The notes below the pieces were generated by a model, which saw nothing but the letters and a program-made list of their open reading frames with translations, searched no databases and was not told the origin of the DNA. Positions 8,673 to 17,323 of a stretch of DNA of 64,000 nt are shown one piece after another; positions within the stretch are counted from its first letter, which is position 1, and each line of letters opens with the position of its first letter. The stretch covers positions 62,001-126,000 of the forward strand of contig NZ_JACHJP010000006.1 of assembly GCF_014203715.1 (NCBI RefSeq), in the 5' to 3' direction. The position numbers were made by a program, and so were the translations under genes. Source of the DNA: Streptosporangium saharense. Its GTDB lineage: Bacteria; Actinomycetota; Actinomycetes; Streptosporangiales; Streptosporangiaceae.

Positions 8673-9418
8673 CACGCGTCACGGCGCCCGAGCAGTACGG
8701 CACCGGCGGCCAGCGGGAGCGCGACCCAGGCCAGATAGACGGCGAAGCCGGTCCAGGGCCCCATGCCGGTCGGGTGGACCACGGCGACCTGGCTGCCCGC
8801 GTTGGACGCGGTGAACTCCAGCAGCCGCCTTCCCAGCTCGCCCGGCACCAGCGCGACCAGCGTCGGCAGCACCATGAGCAGCGCGCAGACCGTCACGATC
8901 GCCCCCGGGGTGTGCCTGACGAGCACGCCGAGCGCCAGCCCGAACAGTCCGCTCGCGGCGAGGTAGAGCCCGGCGCCGAAGACGGCCCGCGACACGCCGG
9001 GATCGGCCAGGGAGACCTCGCCCGCCCGCCCGGCGAACGCGATCCGCCCGGCGAGGAAGGCCGCGAAGGCGGACGCCACGCCCACGACGAGCGTGACAGC
9101 GGTGAGCACCACGGCCTTGGCGGCCAGGAACCTCAGCCTGCCGGGCACCGCGACCAGGGAGGTGCGGATCGCGCCCGTGCGGTACTCGCCGCTGATGGCG
9201 ATCACCCCCAGCGTCGCCGTCACCAGCGACGCCAGCACGATGCCCCGCAGACTGGTCGAGACCGGGTCCGCCAGGCGCCCCGCGTCCCCCGCCCCGACCG
9301 TCGCCAGCGCCCCGACCACGGCGAGCGCGACCATCAGCACCGGCACGGAGCCGAGGGTCCACACCGTCGAGCGCACCGAGCGCATCTTGGTCCACTCGGA
9401 CCGCATCACGTCGATCAT
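8672..9418 (-). CDS. ABC-2 type transporter permease
   Basis: A 248-residue membrane protein with about six hydrophobic segments. It starts MIDVMRSEWTKMRSVRSTVWTL, a typical opening of ABC-2 permeases that pair with BcrA-type ATPases. The start codon overlaps the stop of the upstream ATPase gene by 4 bp (9415-9418). Together they form a two-gene exporter, probably for a peptide, antibiotic or lipid-linked compound. It is the last gene of the minus-strand operon led by the sensor kinase. Confidence 0.88.
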   Translation of the reverse strand: MIDVMRSEWTKMRSVRSTVWTLGSVPVLMVALAVVGALATVGAGDAGRLADPVSTSLRGIVLASLVTATLGVIAISGEYRTGAIRTSLVAVPGRLRFLAAKAVVLTAVTLVVGVASAFAAFLAGRIAFAGRAGEVSLADPGVSRAVFGAGLYLAASGLFGLALGVLVRHTPGAIVTVCALLMVLPTLVALVPGELGRRLLEFTASNAGSQVAVVHPTGMGPWTGFAVYLAWVALPLAAGAVLLGRRDA

Positions 9419-10305
9419 GAGGAGTACTCCAGACTGTCCCTGGTCAGTTCCATGTAGGCGGCCTCCAGGGTCGGCCTGACGAGGCTCAGCTCCTCGACCG
9501 CCAGCCCCCGCGCGGCGACGAGGGTCCCGACCTCAAGCGGCGTGCGTCCCGTGACGCGCAGGTGGTCCTCATGGACCTCCGCCCCGGGCAGCACCTCGGC
9601 CACCTCCGCCAGGTACGGCGAGCGCACCCGGACATATCCCTGCGAACTACGCCCGATGAACTCCTCGACCCCGGTGTCGGCGATCAGCTCCCCCCTTCCG
9701 ACGACGATGAGATGGTCGGCCGTCTGGGCCATCTCGCTCATGAGGTGGCTGGAGACGAAGACGGTGCGCCCCTCGGCGGCCAGGCCGCGCATCAGCGTGC
9801 GGATCCACAGGATCCCGTCGGGGTCGAGCCCGTTGACCGGCTCGTCGAACAGCAGGATCTCCGGATCCCCGAGCAGCGCGGCGGCGATCCCGAGCCGCTG
9901 CGACATGCCCAGCGAGAACCTCCCGATCCGCCGCCCGGCCACCGCGCCGAGCCCGACGGTCTCCAGCACCTCCTCGACGCGGGAGGCGGGGATCGCGTTG
10001 CTCTGGGCGATGGTCAGCAGGTGGTTCCTGGCACTGCGCCCGCCGTGCACGGCCTTGGCGTCCAGCAGCGCGCCGACCCTGCGCAGCGGATGCCTGAGTT
10101 CGGCGTACGGCACGCCGCCCACGGTCACGGTCCCCGAGGTCGGCCGGTCGAGGCCGAGGACCATCCGCATCGTGGTTGATTTTCCCGCCCCGTTGGGCCC
10201 CAGGAACCCGGTCACCAGACCGGGTCTGACGTCGAAGGACAGTCCCGAGACGGCCGTGGCGGCGCCGTACTCCTTGGTGAGGCCGATGGCCCGTATCGCT
10301 GTCAT
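9415..10305 (-). CDS. ABC transporter ATP-binding protein (BcrA-like)
   Basis: A 296-residue ATPase subunit. Walker A is GPNGAGKST (about residues 36-44), the signature region is SLGMSQRLGIAAALLGDP, Walker B is ILLFDEP, and the switch His is in VSSHL. The C-terminal 80 residues match the extension seen in exporter ATPases of the DrrA/BcrA group. It energises the ABC-2 permease encoded directly downstream. The gap to the response regulator gene upstream is 81 bp. Confidence 0.93.
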   Translation of the reverse strand: MTAIRAIGLTKEYGAATAVSGLSFDVRPGLVTGFLGPNGAGKSTTMRMVLGLDRPTSGTVTVGGVPYAELRHPLRRVGALLDAKAVHGGRSARNHLLTIAQSNAIPASRVEEVLETVGLGAVAGRRIGRFSLGMSQRLGIAAALLGDPEILLFDEPVNGLDPDGILWIRTLMRGLAAEGRTVFVSSHLMSEMAQTADHLIVVGRGELIADTGVEEFIGRSSQGYVRVRSPYLAEVAEVLPGAEVHEDHLRVTGRTPLEVGTLVAARGLAVEELSLVRPTLEAAYMELTRDSLEYSS

Positions 10306-10386
10306 GTCTTCAAGGCTCCCGGGCGGGGGAGGCCGTCACCTCCTGCCGGGGAACCGTTCGCGGCGGCCCGGGATGGGAGCCGGGTC

Positions 10387-11040
10387 CTACTCTCCCGGTC
10401 GGACCAGGCCCCGCTCGTAGGCGACGATCACGGCCTGCGCCCGGTCCCGCACGTCGATCTTGGCGAACAGCGCCGTGACGTGGTTCTTCACGGTGCTCGG
10501 CGAGATCGCGAGCGCCTCGGCGATCTCGGCGTTCGAGCGGCCCCTGCCGATGAGCACCAGCACCTCCGTCTCCCTGGCGGTGAGCCCGTCGAGCGGGGCC
10601 CGGGCGTGCCGGGCGAGGTCGCCCCTGACGTGGGTGCGGATGAGGCCGAGGAGCAGGCGCGGCGCGACGGCCGCCGTGCCCTCGTGCACGGTCCTGACCG
10701 CCTCGACCAGCTCCTCCGGGGAGACGTCCTTGGGCAGGAAGCCGTTGGCCCCGGCCCTGAGCGCGGCCACCACGTTCTCGTCGAGGTCGAAGGTGCTCAG
10801 CACGAGCACCCTGGTCTCCGGCAGCTCCGCGGTGACGCGTTCGGTCGCGGCGATCCCGTCCAGCCTGGGCATGTGCAGGTCCATGATCACGATGTCGGGC
10901 CGCAGCTCGTGGCAGCGGGCCACGGCCTCAAGGCCGTCGGCGGCCTCGCCGACCACGGTGACGCCGGGCTGGGCGTTCAGCATGAGGCGGTATCCGGTCC
11001 TGACCAGGGCGTGGTCGTCGGCCAGCAGCACGGTGATCAC
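10387..11040 (-). CDS. Response regulator, NarL/LuxR family
   Basis: A 217-residue two-component regulator. The receiver domain (VLLADDHALV, phosphoacceptor Asp in DIVIMDLHMP near residue 54) is followed by a LuxR-type helix-turn-helix (LTARETEVLVLIGRGRSNAEIAEALAIS, TVKNHV). The start is GTG 11040, which overlaps the kinase stop as GTGA; a longer in-frame opening to 11109 only re-reads the kinase gene. It probably controls the ABC exporter genes downstream in response to the cognate kinase. Confidence 0.93.
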   Translation of the reverse strand: MITVLLADDHALVRTGYRLMLNAQPGVTVVGEAADGLEAVARCHELRPDIVIMDLHMPRLDGIAATERVTAELPETRVLVLSTFDLDENVVAALRAGANGFLPKDVSPEELVEAVRTVHEGTAAVAPRLLLGLIRTHVRGDLARHARAPLDGLTARETEVLVLIGRGRSNAEIAEALAISPSTVKNHVTALFAKIDVRDRAQAVIVAYERGLVRPGE

Positions 11041-12185
11041 AGCGGCAGCCTCGCGTGGACCCGGAAGCCGCCGCCGGGACCCGGCCCCGTGTCCAGGCTT
11101 CCCCCGCACAGCGCGACCCGCTCGGCCATCCCCACCAGGCCGAAGCCACCGGGGGAGGCCGGGACGGCCACGGCCCCCACGGCCCCGTCGTCCAGCACCT
11201 CGACCTCGACCTCCTGGCTTCCGTAGCTGATCCGCACGCTGGAACGCGACCCGGGGGCGTGCTTGCGCGTGTTGGTGAGGGCCTCCTGCACGATGCGGTA
11301 CACCGCCCTGTCGACCGCGGCGGGCAGGGGCACCGGCTCGCCCTCGACCACCAGCTCGGCGGGCGGCCCGGCCGCGCCCGCCTGCTCGACCAGGGCGGGA
11401 AGCTCGACCGTGCCCACGCCCGTGGCCTCCCCGCCCCCGCTTTCTGTGCCGTCGGCCCGCAGCACCCTCAGCAGGTGCCGCATCTCGGTGAGGGCCTGCC
11501 TGGCGCTGCGCTCGGCGGCCAGCAGCGCCTCCGCGGCCTCAGAACCGGCCCCAGAACCGGCCTCAGAACCGGCCGCGGACGTCCCCGCGGGCAGGCTCAC
11601 CCTCGCCCCGCCGACCAGCGCGCTGACCACGGTGATGTGGTGGGCCACGACGTCGTGCAGTTCGCGGGCGATGCGGCGGCGTTCCGCCTGGACCGCCTCC
11701 TCGGTGCGCATGTCCTGCCTGAGGTCGCGCGCCTCCGCCCTCGACCGCATCAGCAGCCCGGCGCCGGTGACGACCGGGGGGAAGAGGGCACCGAGGAGGG
11801 ACATGCCCGTCGCGACCGACACGGCGGCGTAGGCGAGTGTCATCGGGCCGAGCGTGGCGAGCAGCGCCCTCCTGGTCGCGGCGTGGCGGCCGAGGCCGTA
11901 CAGGGCGATCGTCGCGATGAGCGAGACGGAGGTGGTGACCGTCAGGCGCCCGAGGATGTCGATCGCGGCGGCCGCGACGGCGACCGGGACCGGGTGGCGG
12001 CGCCGGGCCAGCAGGGGCGGGACGGCGAGCAGGAAGAGGCCCGCTCCCGCTGCCGTGCGCGCGTCGCCGTACCCCAGCGTGAGGGGCAGGGCGATCAGCG
12101 AGGGCAGGCAGAGGAGCACGACCAGCGTCACGTCGAGGACCCGGGGACGACTCAGGAGCAGTCCGATCTTCTGCCCCGACCGCAT
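11037..12185 (-). CDS. Sensor histidine kinase, HisKA_3 type
   Basis: A 382-residue membrane kinase with about five to six N-terminal helices (residues 15-150). The dimerisation/phosphoacceptor motif is ERRRIARELHDVVAHHI, and the HATPase domain has QEALTNTRKHAP and the G-box GGFGLVGMAERV. There is no large extracellular domain, typical of intramembrane-sensing kinases linked to ABC exporters of cell-envelope stress. An AGSEAGSGAGSE low-complexity insert lies between the two catalytic parts. It is the first gene of the kinase-regulator-ATPase-permease operon. Confidence 0.92.
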   Translation of the reverse strand: MRSGQKIGLLLSRPRVLDVTLVVLLCLPSLIALPLTLGYGDARTAAGAGLFLLAVPPLLARRRHPVPVAVAAAAIDILGRLTVTTSVSLIATIALYGLGRHAATRRALLATLGPMTLAYAAVSVATGMSLLGALFPPVVTGAGLLMRSRAEARDLRQDMRTEEAVQAERRRIARELHDVVAHHITVVSALVGGARVSLPAGTSAAGSEAGSGAGSEAAEALLAAERSARQALTEMRHLLRVLRADGTESGGGEATGVGTVELPALVEQAGAAGPPAELVVEGEPVPLPAAVDRAVYRIVQEALTNTRKHAPGSRSSVRISYGSQEVEVEVLDDGAVGAVAVPASPGGFGLVGMAERVALCGGSLDTGPGPGGGFRVHARLPL

Positions 12186-12233
12186 GAGGCGATCCTAAAC
12201 GCCCGATCCACCGGGTGGGCGGGGGAGTGGAGA

Positions 12234-12270
12234 CGCGTCCTGGCGGGCGTGGGGGACCCGCCAGGACGCG
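12234..12270. promoter_or_regulatory. 14-bp perfect hairpin in the kinase leader
   Basis: CGCGTCCTGGCGGG (12234-12247) pairs without mismatch with CCCGCCAGGACGCG (12257-12270) around a 9-base loop. Read on the minus strand it lies about 49 bases before the kinase start codon. There is no T-run. It could be an attenuator, a transcript-stability structure or an insulator between the divergent units. Confidence 0.55.
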
Positions 12271-12276
12271 CTCCTG

Positions 12277-12341
12277 CCCGGCGCGGCGGTGCGAGGACCC
12301 CGGCGAGGGTTGGGGTCCTCGAACCGGTTACCCGCGCCGGG
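12277..12341. promoter_or_regulatory. Two-tier nested hairpin next to the kinase leader hairpin
   Basis: Outer arms CCCGGCGCGG (12277-12286) and CCGCGCCGGG (12332-12341) enclose inner arms CGAGGACCCC (12292-12301) and GGGGTCCTCG (12312-12321). All twenty pairs are perfect. The internal loop on one side is ACCGGTT-rich. The arrangement next to the hairpin at 12234-12270 suggests a composite structured leader rather than chance. Confidence 0.55.
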
Positions 12342-12782
12342 GGCCGGTGACAGGGGAGACACGGACCTGAGGGACCCGCGCCTCCCCGGAGGGGATGTCG
12401 CCGAAGAACGGACCCCGGTGGCACCGAAGGAGAGGGCGGGGACCGCCATTCTCATTTCGGACAAAAACCATGTTTATCCACCAAAGGGTCAGATCTGTCG
12501 GTACCGAAAGCACTCGCGTGCCGTTCCCGTCGCTCTGGTAGGTGTGGGGGAATCCGTGGCGGGGCGACGCGTAGCGCAGTGAACGCGTTGACCCACCGAG
12601 GTCGCGCCGGGACGGGCGTGGCGCGCCCACGCGGACCGATGACACCGGCGTTCACCCCCCTTGCCGACCTTTCGATGGATTTGTACCAACGATTGGATGA
12701 TGCGGGTAACGAGAGGTTGGGTCAAGAGGCTGTTCCCCGGTAAAACCAAATCGTCTAGTTTTGTTGGCACAAAGGGGACTTA

Positions 12783-13529
12783 ATGCCGCGGTCAACGCTG
12801 TATCAGCTGGTGGCCTCCGAACTCCGGAGGGCCATCTACTCCGGTGCGCTCCGACCGGGTGATCAGCTGCCGACCGAGGTCGAACTCATGAACATCCACC
12901 AGGTGAGCCGCAACACCGTCCGGCTCGCCCTTGGTGAGCTGGTCAACGAGGGTCTGATCACCCGCACTCCCCGCCGGGGGACCGTGGTCAGGGAGCGCAG
13001 GCCGCTGCTCATCCACCCCCAGCGCGAGCTCCAGCCGCAGCCCGAGGAGACCAGGGAGGCCTTCGCCTGGGCGGTCTCCCAGGAGGGCCGCGTGCCGAGC
13101 CAGCACATCGAGGTCGCGATCGTGCATCCCGCCGAGGAGATCGCCAGCAGGCTGGAGCTGGCCGACGACGAGTTCGCCGTGGTCCGTCGCAGGCTGCGCT
13201 TCGTGGACGGCCAGCCGTACAACACCAACGACTCCTACTTTCCGCTCTCCCTGGTCGCCGACTCCGAGATCGCCCGTCCCGGCGACATCACGCGCGGCGC
13301 CAACAGGGTGCTCGCCGAGCTCGGCCACCCTCAGGTGCGCATGGTCGACGACATCTGGGCCAGGATGCCCAACACCTCGGAGACCCACCGTCTGCAGCTC
13401 CAGTCGGGCACGCCCGTCGTCGTCTACATCAGGGTCGGCTACGACGAGAACGACACGCCCGTCCGTGTCGCCGTCTCCGTGCTTCCCGCGGACAAGCACC
13501 TGATCAGGTACGAGCTGGAAAGCCGCTGA
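12783..13529 (+). CDS. GntR-family regulator, HutC/UTRA subfamily
   Basis: A 248-residue transcription factor. The N-terminal winged helix has LYQLVASELRRAIYSGALRPGDQLPTE and the recognition helix in VSRNTVRLALGELV. A UTRA effector domain follows (about 85-245). Such proteins sense sugars, amino sugars, histidine intermediates or similar small molecules. No transporter or catabolic gene is adjacent, so the regulon is unknown. Operator-like half sites upstream suggest autoregulation. Confidence 0.9.
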   Translation: MPRSTLYQLVASELRRAIYSGALRPGDQLPTEVELMNIHQVSRNTVRLALGELVNEGLITRTPRRGTVVRERRPLLIHPQRELQPQPEETREAFAWAVSQEGRVPSQHIEVAIVHPAEEIASRLELADDEFAVVRRRLRFVDGQPYNTNDSYFPLSLVADSEIARPGDITRGANRVLAELGHPQVRMVDDIWARMPNTSETHRLQLQSGTPVVVYIRVGYDENDTPVRVAVSVLPADKHLIRYELESR

Positions 13530-13741
13530 CATCCTTGTGACCGCCCGGCCGGGCCGGCTCGCCGCACGCCCGCGCCGCGGGCGCCTGCCGGGCCGCCCGC
13601 CCAAGGCGGCAGGGCGTGGGCCCCAGTCCCCGCCATCCCTGGACCCCTAGGCATTCGCCTGGGCGGACACGGGCACCGTGCGTCATCGCATGGTTACTCT
13701 CCGTGTCTTTTCACGCACCCTGCGCAACGAAGGGATCAACC

Positions 13742-14395
13742 ATGCACTCCAACACCGTCAGTACCGTCACCGCGCGTCCGCTCGCGCTGCGCGCCGCGAC
13801 CGCCGCCGACCTCGCCGACGTCCTCGCCCTCCTGGCGGAGACCGCCGACTGGCTGAACGGCAGAGGCGTACGGCAGTGGCCCGCGGGTGGCTTCCCCGCC
13901 GAGCGCATAGCCCCGCTGATCGAGACGGGCGACATGTACCTGGTGGAGGGCGAGCGGGGCGTGGTGGCCACCATCGCCCTCGACGGCAACGCCGACCCCG
14001 ATTTCTGGCGGCCGGGCGACCTGCCCGGCGCCGCGCTCTACGTCCACAAGCTGTCGGTCGCCCGCTCCTGCTCGGGTCTCGGCCTGGGACAGGCGCTGCT
14101 CGACTGGGCGGGACTGCGGGTGGTCGCCACCGGCAGGCGCTGGCTCAGGCTCGACTGCTCCAAGGACAACCTGAGGCTCCAGGGCTACTACCGGGGCCAG
14201 CGCTTCACCCACCTGCGCACCGTCGACCTCCCGCACCGCGCCTCGGGCGCGCTGTTCCAGCGTGCGGGCGGCATGCGAGGCGGTCTCGGTACGGCGCTGC
14301 CGTTCACCGACCGGCGCGGTTTCGGCACGGGCAGGGCCGGGCGTCAGGCGGCCCCGCTGAGCAGCCACGGGACCCCCGTCGCCGAACATGTCTGA
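13742..14395 (+). CDS. GNAT family N-acetyltransferase
   Basis: A 217-residue acetyltransferase. It opens LALRAATAADLADVLALL and has the acetyl-CoA loop LSVARSCSGLGLGQALLDWA, followed by LRLDCSKDNLRLQGYYRGQRF. The ATG at 13742 lies behind GAAGGGA; an upstream in-frame ATG at 13616 gives an unconvincing low-complexity N-terminus. The substrate is unknown. It is followed after 43 bp by cutC. Confidence 0.87.
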   Translation: MHSNTVSTVTARPLALRAATAADLADVLALLAETADWLNGRGVRQWPAGGFPAERIAPLIETGDMYLVEGERGVVATIALDGNADPDFWRPGDLPGAALYVHKLSVARSCSGLGLGQALLDWAGLRVVATGRRWLRLDCSKDNLRLQGYYRGQRFTHLRTVDLPHRASGALFQRAGGMRGGLGTALPFTDRRGFGTGRAGRQAAPLSSHGTPVAEHV

Positions 14396-14438
14396 ACCAC
14401 GGCGATCCCAGGACAAAGTCATCCGATAGCCTCACCCC

Positions 14439-15113
14439 ATGACCGGTTCCTTGCTTGAGGTGATCGCGCTCGACGTCCGCGACGCCGTCGCGGCCGAGGA
14501 GGGCGGCGCCGACCGTATCGAGGTCGTCGCCGACATCGCCTCCGACGGGCTCACCCCGGCTGTGGAGACGGTCGCGGCCATCTCCAAGGAGTGCGCGCTG
14601 CCGCAGATGGTGATGCTGCGCGGCGAGGCCTCGTTCCTGGCCGGGCCCGAGTCTCTGGAGAGCCTGCGGCGTGACGCCAAGGCCCTCGCCGAGGCGGGCG
14701 CGGCCGGGTTCGTCTTCGGCTTCCTCGACCAGGCGGGGGTGGTGGACCTCGCCGCGACCGAGGCGCTCATCCACGCCGTCGCCCCGCTGCCCTGGACCTT
14801 CCACCGGGCCGTCGACCACGCGGCCGACGTCCAGGCGGGGTGGCGGGCCGTACGGCTGCTGCCCAACCTCGCGACCGTGCTCACCTCGGGCTCGCCCAAC
14901 GGCGTCGGGGACGGCCTGCGGGTGCTCAGGACCCGCTGCGAGGCGGGCGACGGGCCGCTGATCATGGCCGGTGGCGGCCTCAAGCCCGTGCACGTCCCGC
15001 CGCTGCTGGAGTACGGCGTGCGCGCCTTCCACGTCGGCGGCGCCGTACGGGCCTCGTGGGACCACCCGGTCGAGGCCCGCAGGGTCCGCGAGTGGCGCGC
15101 CCTGATCGACTGA
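14439..15113 (+). CDS. cutC: CutC family protein
   Basis: A 224-residue TIM-barrel protein of the CutC family, named after a link to copper homeostasis in E. coli, although its molecular role is unsettled. Family features visible: EVIALDVRDAVAAEEGGADRIEVV at the start, PWTFHRAVDHA in the middle and MAGGGLKPVHVPPLL near the end. Length is close to the family norm. It is convergent with the reductase gene, with only 16 bp between their stop codons. Confidence 0.9.
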   Translation: MTGSLLEVIALDVRDAVAAEEGGADRIEVVADIASDGLTPAVETVAAISKECALPQMVMLRGEASFLAGPESLESLRRDAKALAEAGAAGFVFGFLDQAGVVDLAATEALIHAVAPLPWTFHRAVDHAADVQAGWRAVRLLPNLATVLTSGSPNGVGDGLRVLRTRCEAGDGPLIMAGGGLKPVHVPPLLEYGVRAFHVGGAVRASWDHPVEARRVREWRALID

Positions 15114-15129
15114 CTGCTGTTTATCCGCT

Positions 15130-16443
15130 TTATCCGCGGTAGGCGTCGAGCATGGCGGGCAGGCCGAGGAGCTTGACGCGCTCGCCACGGCCCAGGCTCC
15201 TGGCCAGGTCGGCTTCGGCGGCCTCGATGGCCAGCCAGTGCTCGTAGGTGACGGGCGAGACGCCCCGCGAGGCGAGCAGGGCGTCCAGGTCGCCGCGCGG
15301 CACGGGCGTACGGCCCGCGAGGTCGGCCAGGAGCGTGCGGACCGTCTCCGCGGCGTCGGACTTGTTGGTGCCGATCACCCCGGTCGGGCCGCGCTTGAGC
15401 CAGCCCGCGACGTACTCGCGGTCACGGATCCTGCCCGCCTCGTTCGGCACGGTCGCGGTCCGCTCGGAGAAGGGCACGTCGGGCAGCGGGAGGCTGCGGT
15501 AGCCGACAGAGCGCAGGACCATCCCGACGGGAAGGGTCTCGAACTCGCCCGTCCCGACGACCCCCTCCTCGGTCTGGCGGGTCCGTTCGAGCCTGAGCCC
15601 CTCGACCCGGTCGCGGCCGACGATCTCCACGGGCCGCATCCAGAACCGGACCTCAAGGCGCCGCGGACGGCCCAGGGGGACGCGGGTGGCCCAGTCGCGC
15701 AGCACCTCGACGTTCCCCCTGACCTGGCGTGAGGCCTGGGACAGGTCGGCGGCCGACTCCTCTGGCCGAACGTGCACGTCCACGTTCGCCAGCTCGCCCA
15801 GCTCCCGAAGCTCCTTCAGGGTGAACTTGGCGTGCTCGGGCCCCCTGCGGCCGATCATGTGGATGACCCGCACCCGGCTGGCCGCCAGGCGGGCGAGCAC
15901 CTCCTCGGGCACGTCCGTCGCGCGCAGCTCCTCCGCCCGCTTGGCCAGGACACGCACCACGTCCACCGCGACGTTGCCGACCCCGACCACCGCGACCTCG
16001 GGGCTGTCGAGGGTGAACCGGTCCGCGGGCGCCTCGGGATGGCCGCAGTACCAGTTCACGAAGTCCGTGGCCGCCATGCTCCCCGGCAGGTCCTCGCCGG
16101 GAATGCCCATCCGCCGGTCGACCGGCGCGCCGGTGCAGTAGACCACGGCGTCGTAGCAGGCCAGCAGGTCGGCGACCCTGAGGTCCCGGCCAAGCTCGAT
16201 GCCGCCGAGGAAGCGGACGTTCGGCAGTTCGAGGACCCGCCGCAGGTAGTCGGCGATCGACCTGATCGAGGTGTGGTCCGGCGCGACGCCGTAGCGCACC
16301 AGCCCGTACGGCGTCGGCAGCCGCTCCAGCACGTCCACCTCGACGGCTCCCTGGGCCTGTTTCGTCAGGGCCTCCGCCGTGTAGAGGCCGGCCGGTCCAG
16401 AACCGACGACCGCGACCTTCAACGGCGTGTTCTCCGGTGCCAT
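15130..16443 (-). CDS. Ferredoxin/adrenodoxin-type NADP+ reductase (FprA-like)
   Basis: A 437-residue FAD flavoprotein. The FAD-binding GSGPAGLYTAEAL lies at the N-terminus, the family hallmark YGLVRYGVAPDH follows, and the NADP fold is VVGVGNVAVDVVRVLAK. The C-terminus has GWLKRGPTGVIGTNKSDAAETV, typical of mycobacterial FprA and mitochondrial adrenodoxin reductase. It passes electrons from NADPH to ferredoxin, for example for cytochromes P450. The chosen ATG at 16443 follows GGGAGGGG. No ferredoxin or P450 gene is adjacent. Confidence 0.92.
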   Translation of the reverse strand: MAPENTPLKVAVVGSGPAGLYTAEALTKQAQGAVEVDVLERLPTPYGLVRYGVAPDHTSIRSIADYLRRVLELPNVRFLGGIELGRDLRVADLLACYDAVVYCTGAPVDRRMGIPGEDLPGSMAATDFVNWYCGHPEAPADRFTLDSPEVAVVGVGNVAVDVVRVLAKRAEELRATDVPEEVLARLAASRVRVIHMIGRRGPEHAKFTLKELRELGELANVDVHVRPEESAADLSQASRQVRGNVEVLRDWATRVPLGRPRRLEVRFWMRPVEIVGRDRVEGLRLERTRQTEEGVVGTGEFETLPVGMVLRSVGYRSLPLPDVPFSERTATVPNEAGRIRDREYVAGWLKRGPTGVIGTNKSDAAETVRTLLADLAGRTPVPRGDLDALLASRGVSPVTYEHWLAIEAAEADLARSLGRGERVKLLGLPAMLDAYRG

Positions 16444-16558
16444 GTCCCCTCCCAAGCGGTGACCGCTCCTGGGGTGATTCTGTCCCACCACGGCGCCGGG
16501 CGGCCAGGGTGACGCGGCCGGTCCGGGATCCCCGTCCCTTGACGGTTTCTTGGGTTAT

Positions 16559-16587
16559 TTGGGTCATTCTTGCAGGTCAGATATGCT
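16559..16587 (+). promoter_or_regulatory. Candidate promoter for the unknown membrane protein
   Basis: TTGGGT (16559-16564) and TATGCT (16582-16587) are spaced by 17 bp. A start around 16594 would exclude the TTG at 16570 as initiation codon and supports a start at 16630-16633. Confidence 0.4.
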
Positions 16588-16632
16588 TTGCATGGTTATG
16601 GGGGCAATGCGATCGGGGGATCACTGACCTTG

Positions 16633-17298
16633 GTGGAACCAAACCATACGCTGGAATATGACTATCTTGCCGACGACCGGCAGGAGCGGGCCATCCTTCT
16701 GCACATGGTGCTGTCCCTCCTGGTCGGCATGCTCCTCGGCGCGGGCGGAGCGCTGCTCTCCTACGGGCCACCGCTGATCCACTCGATCTACGAGCCGTAC
16801 GCGTACATCCTGTTCGTGGTGATCGTGGGCCGCACCGCCGCCGGGTTCGGCTGGGCCGCCCTGACCAGCGCGCTGGCGACCTTCGGCCCCCTCATCTCGC
16901 TGCTGGCCGCCACGATCTTCGAGTCGGGCGCGAACCTGCTCAACCTCACCTCCAGGGGGCCGGGGGTGGCCCTCGGCAGCAACGGCTCCACGATGAACCT
17001 CACCGTCGCCGTCCTCGCGACCTTCGGCGTCCTCGCCTACCTCAGCAAACGCCGCGACATCTGGGGCGACCTGGCCTGCGGCGTCCTCGCCGGAATCGTC
17101 GCGATCGACGGCCTCGACAAGACCCTGCGCGGCGGCCCCGAGTACGTCAGGGGCTTCTGGCCCTGGGACACCCTCCTCGTAGCCGCCTTCGTCGCGGCCC
17201 TCCTGCTCACCCTCCGCCAAGGCAAACCCCTCGCCCGCTGCGCCCTCGTAGCCCTGACGGTCCTCTCCACAGCCTTCGTCTTCGCAGTAGGCGTGTAA
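16633..17298 (+). CDS. Unknown integral membrane protein
   Basis: A 221-residue protein with about six hydrophobic segments separated by short polar loops; I do not recognise the family. The soluble N-terminus (EPNHTLEYDYLADDRQER) precedes the first helix. Later pieces include YILFVVIVGRTAAGFGWAAL, a polar stretch around [21 protein letters not shown] and AIDGLDKTLRGG before the last helices. The start is taken at GTG 16633 (TTG 16630 also possible) behind GGGGGA at 16615-16620; longer readings conflict with the candidate promoter. It is a single-gene unit. Confidence 0.7.
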   Translation: MEPNHTLEYDYLADDRQERAILLHMVLSLLVGMLLGAGGALLSYGPPLIHSIYEPYAYILFVVIVGRTAAGFGWAALTSALATFGPLISLLAATIFESGANLLNLTSRGPGVALGSNGSTMNLTVAVLATFGVLAYLSKRRDIWGDLACGVLAGIVAIDGLDKTLRGGPEYVRGFWPWDTLLVAAFVAALLLTLRQGKPLARCALVALTVLSTAFVFAVGV

Positions 17299-17323
17299 AT
17301 CCGGCCCCCACCACCCTCCGAAG

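Larger units (their letters stand above)
12186..12782. other. Divergent intergenic region with strong hairpins
   Basis: This 597-bp stretch separates the minus-strand kinase operon from the plus-strand gntR gene. No convincing gene is present. It holds two strong hairpins (12234-12270 and 12277-12341, listed separately). Near gntR it turns AT-richer and contains CCAA-CGA-TTGG (12686-12696) and AACCAAATCG...TTTTGTTGG, operator-like half sites that a GntR autoregulator could use. Confidence 0.6.

Noticed and set aside
12289-12582. Possible 97-residue plus-strand gene in the kinase/gntR gap
   Set aside because: It runs through the nested hairpin region, has no ribosome binding site and a random-looking composition.
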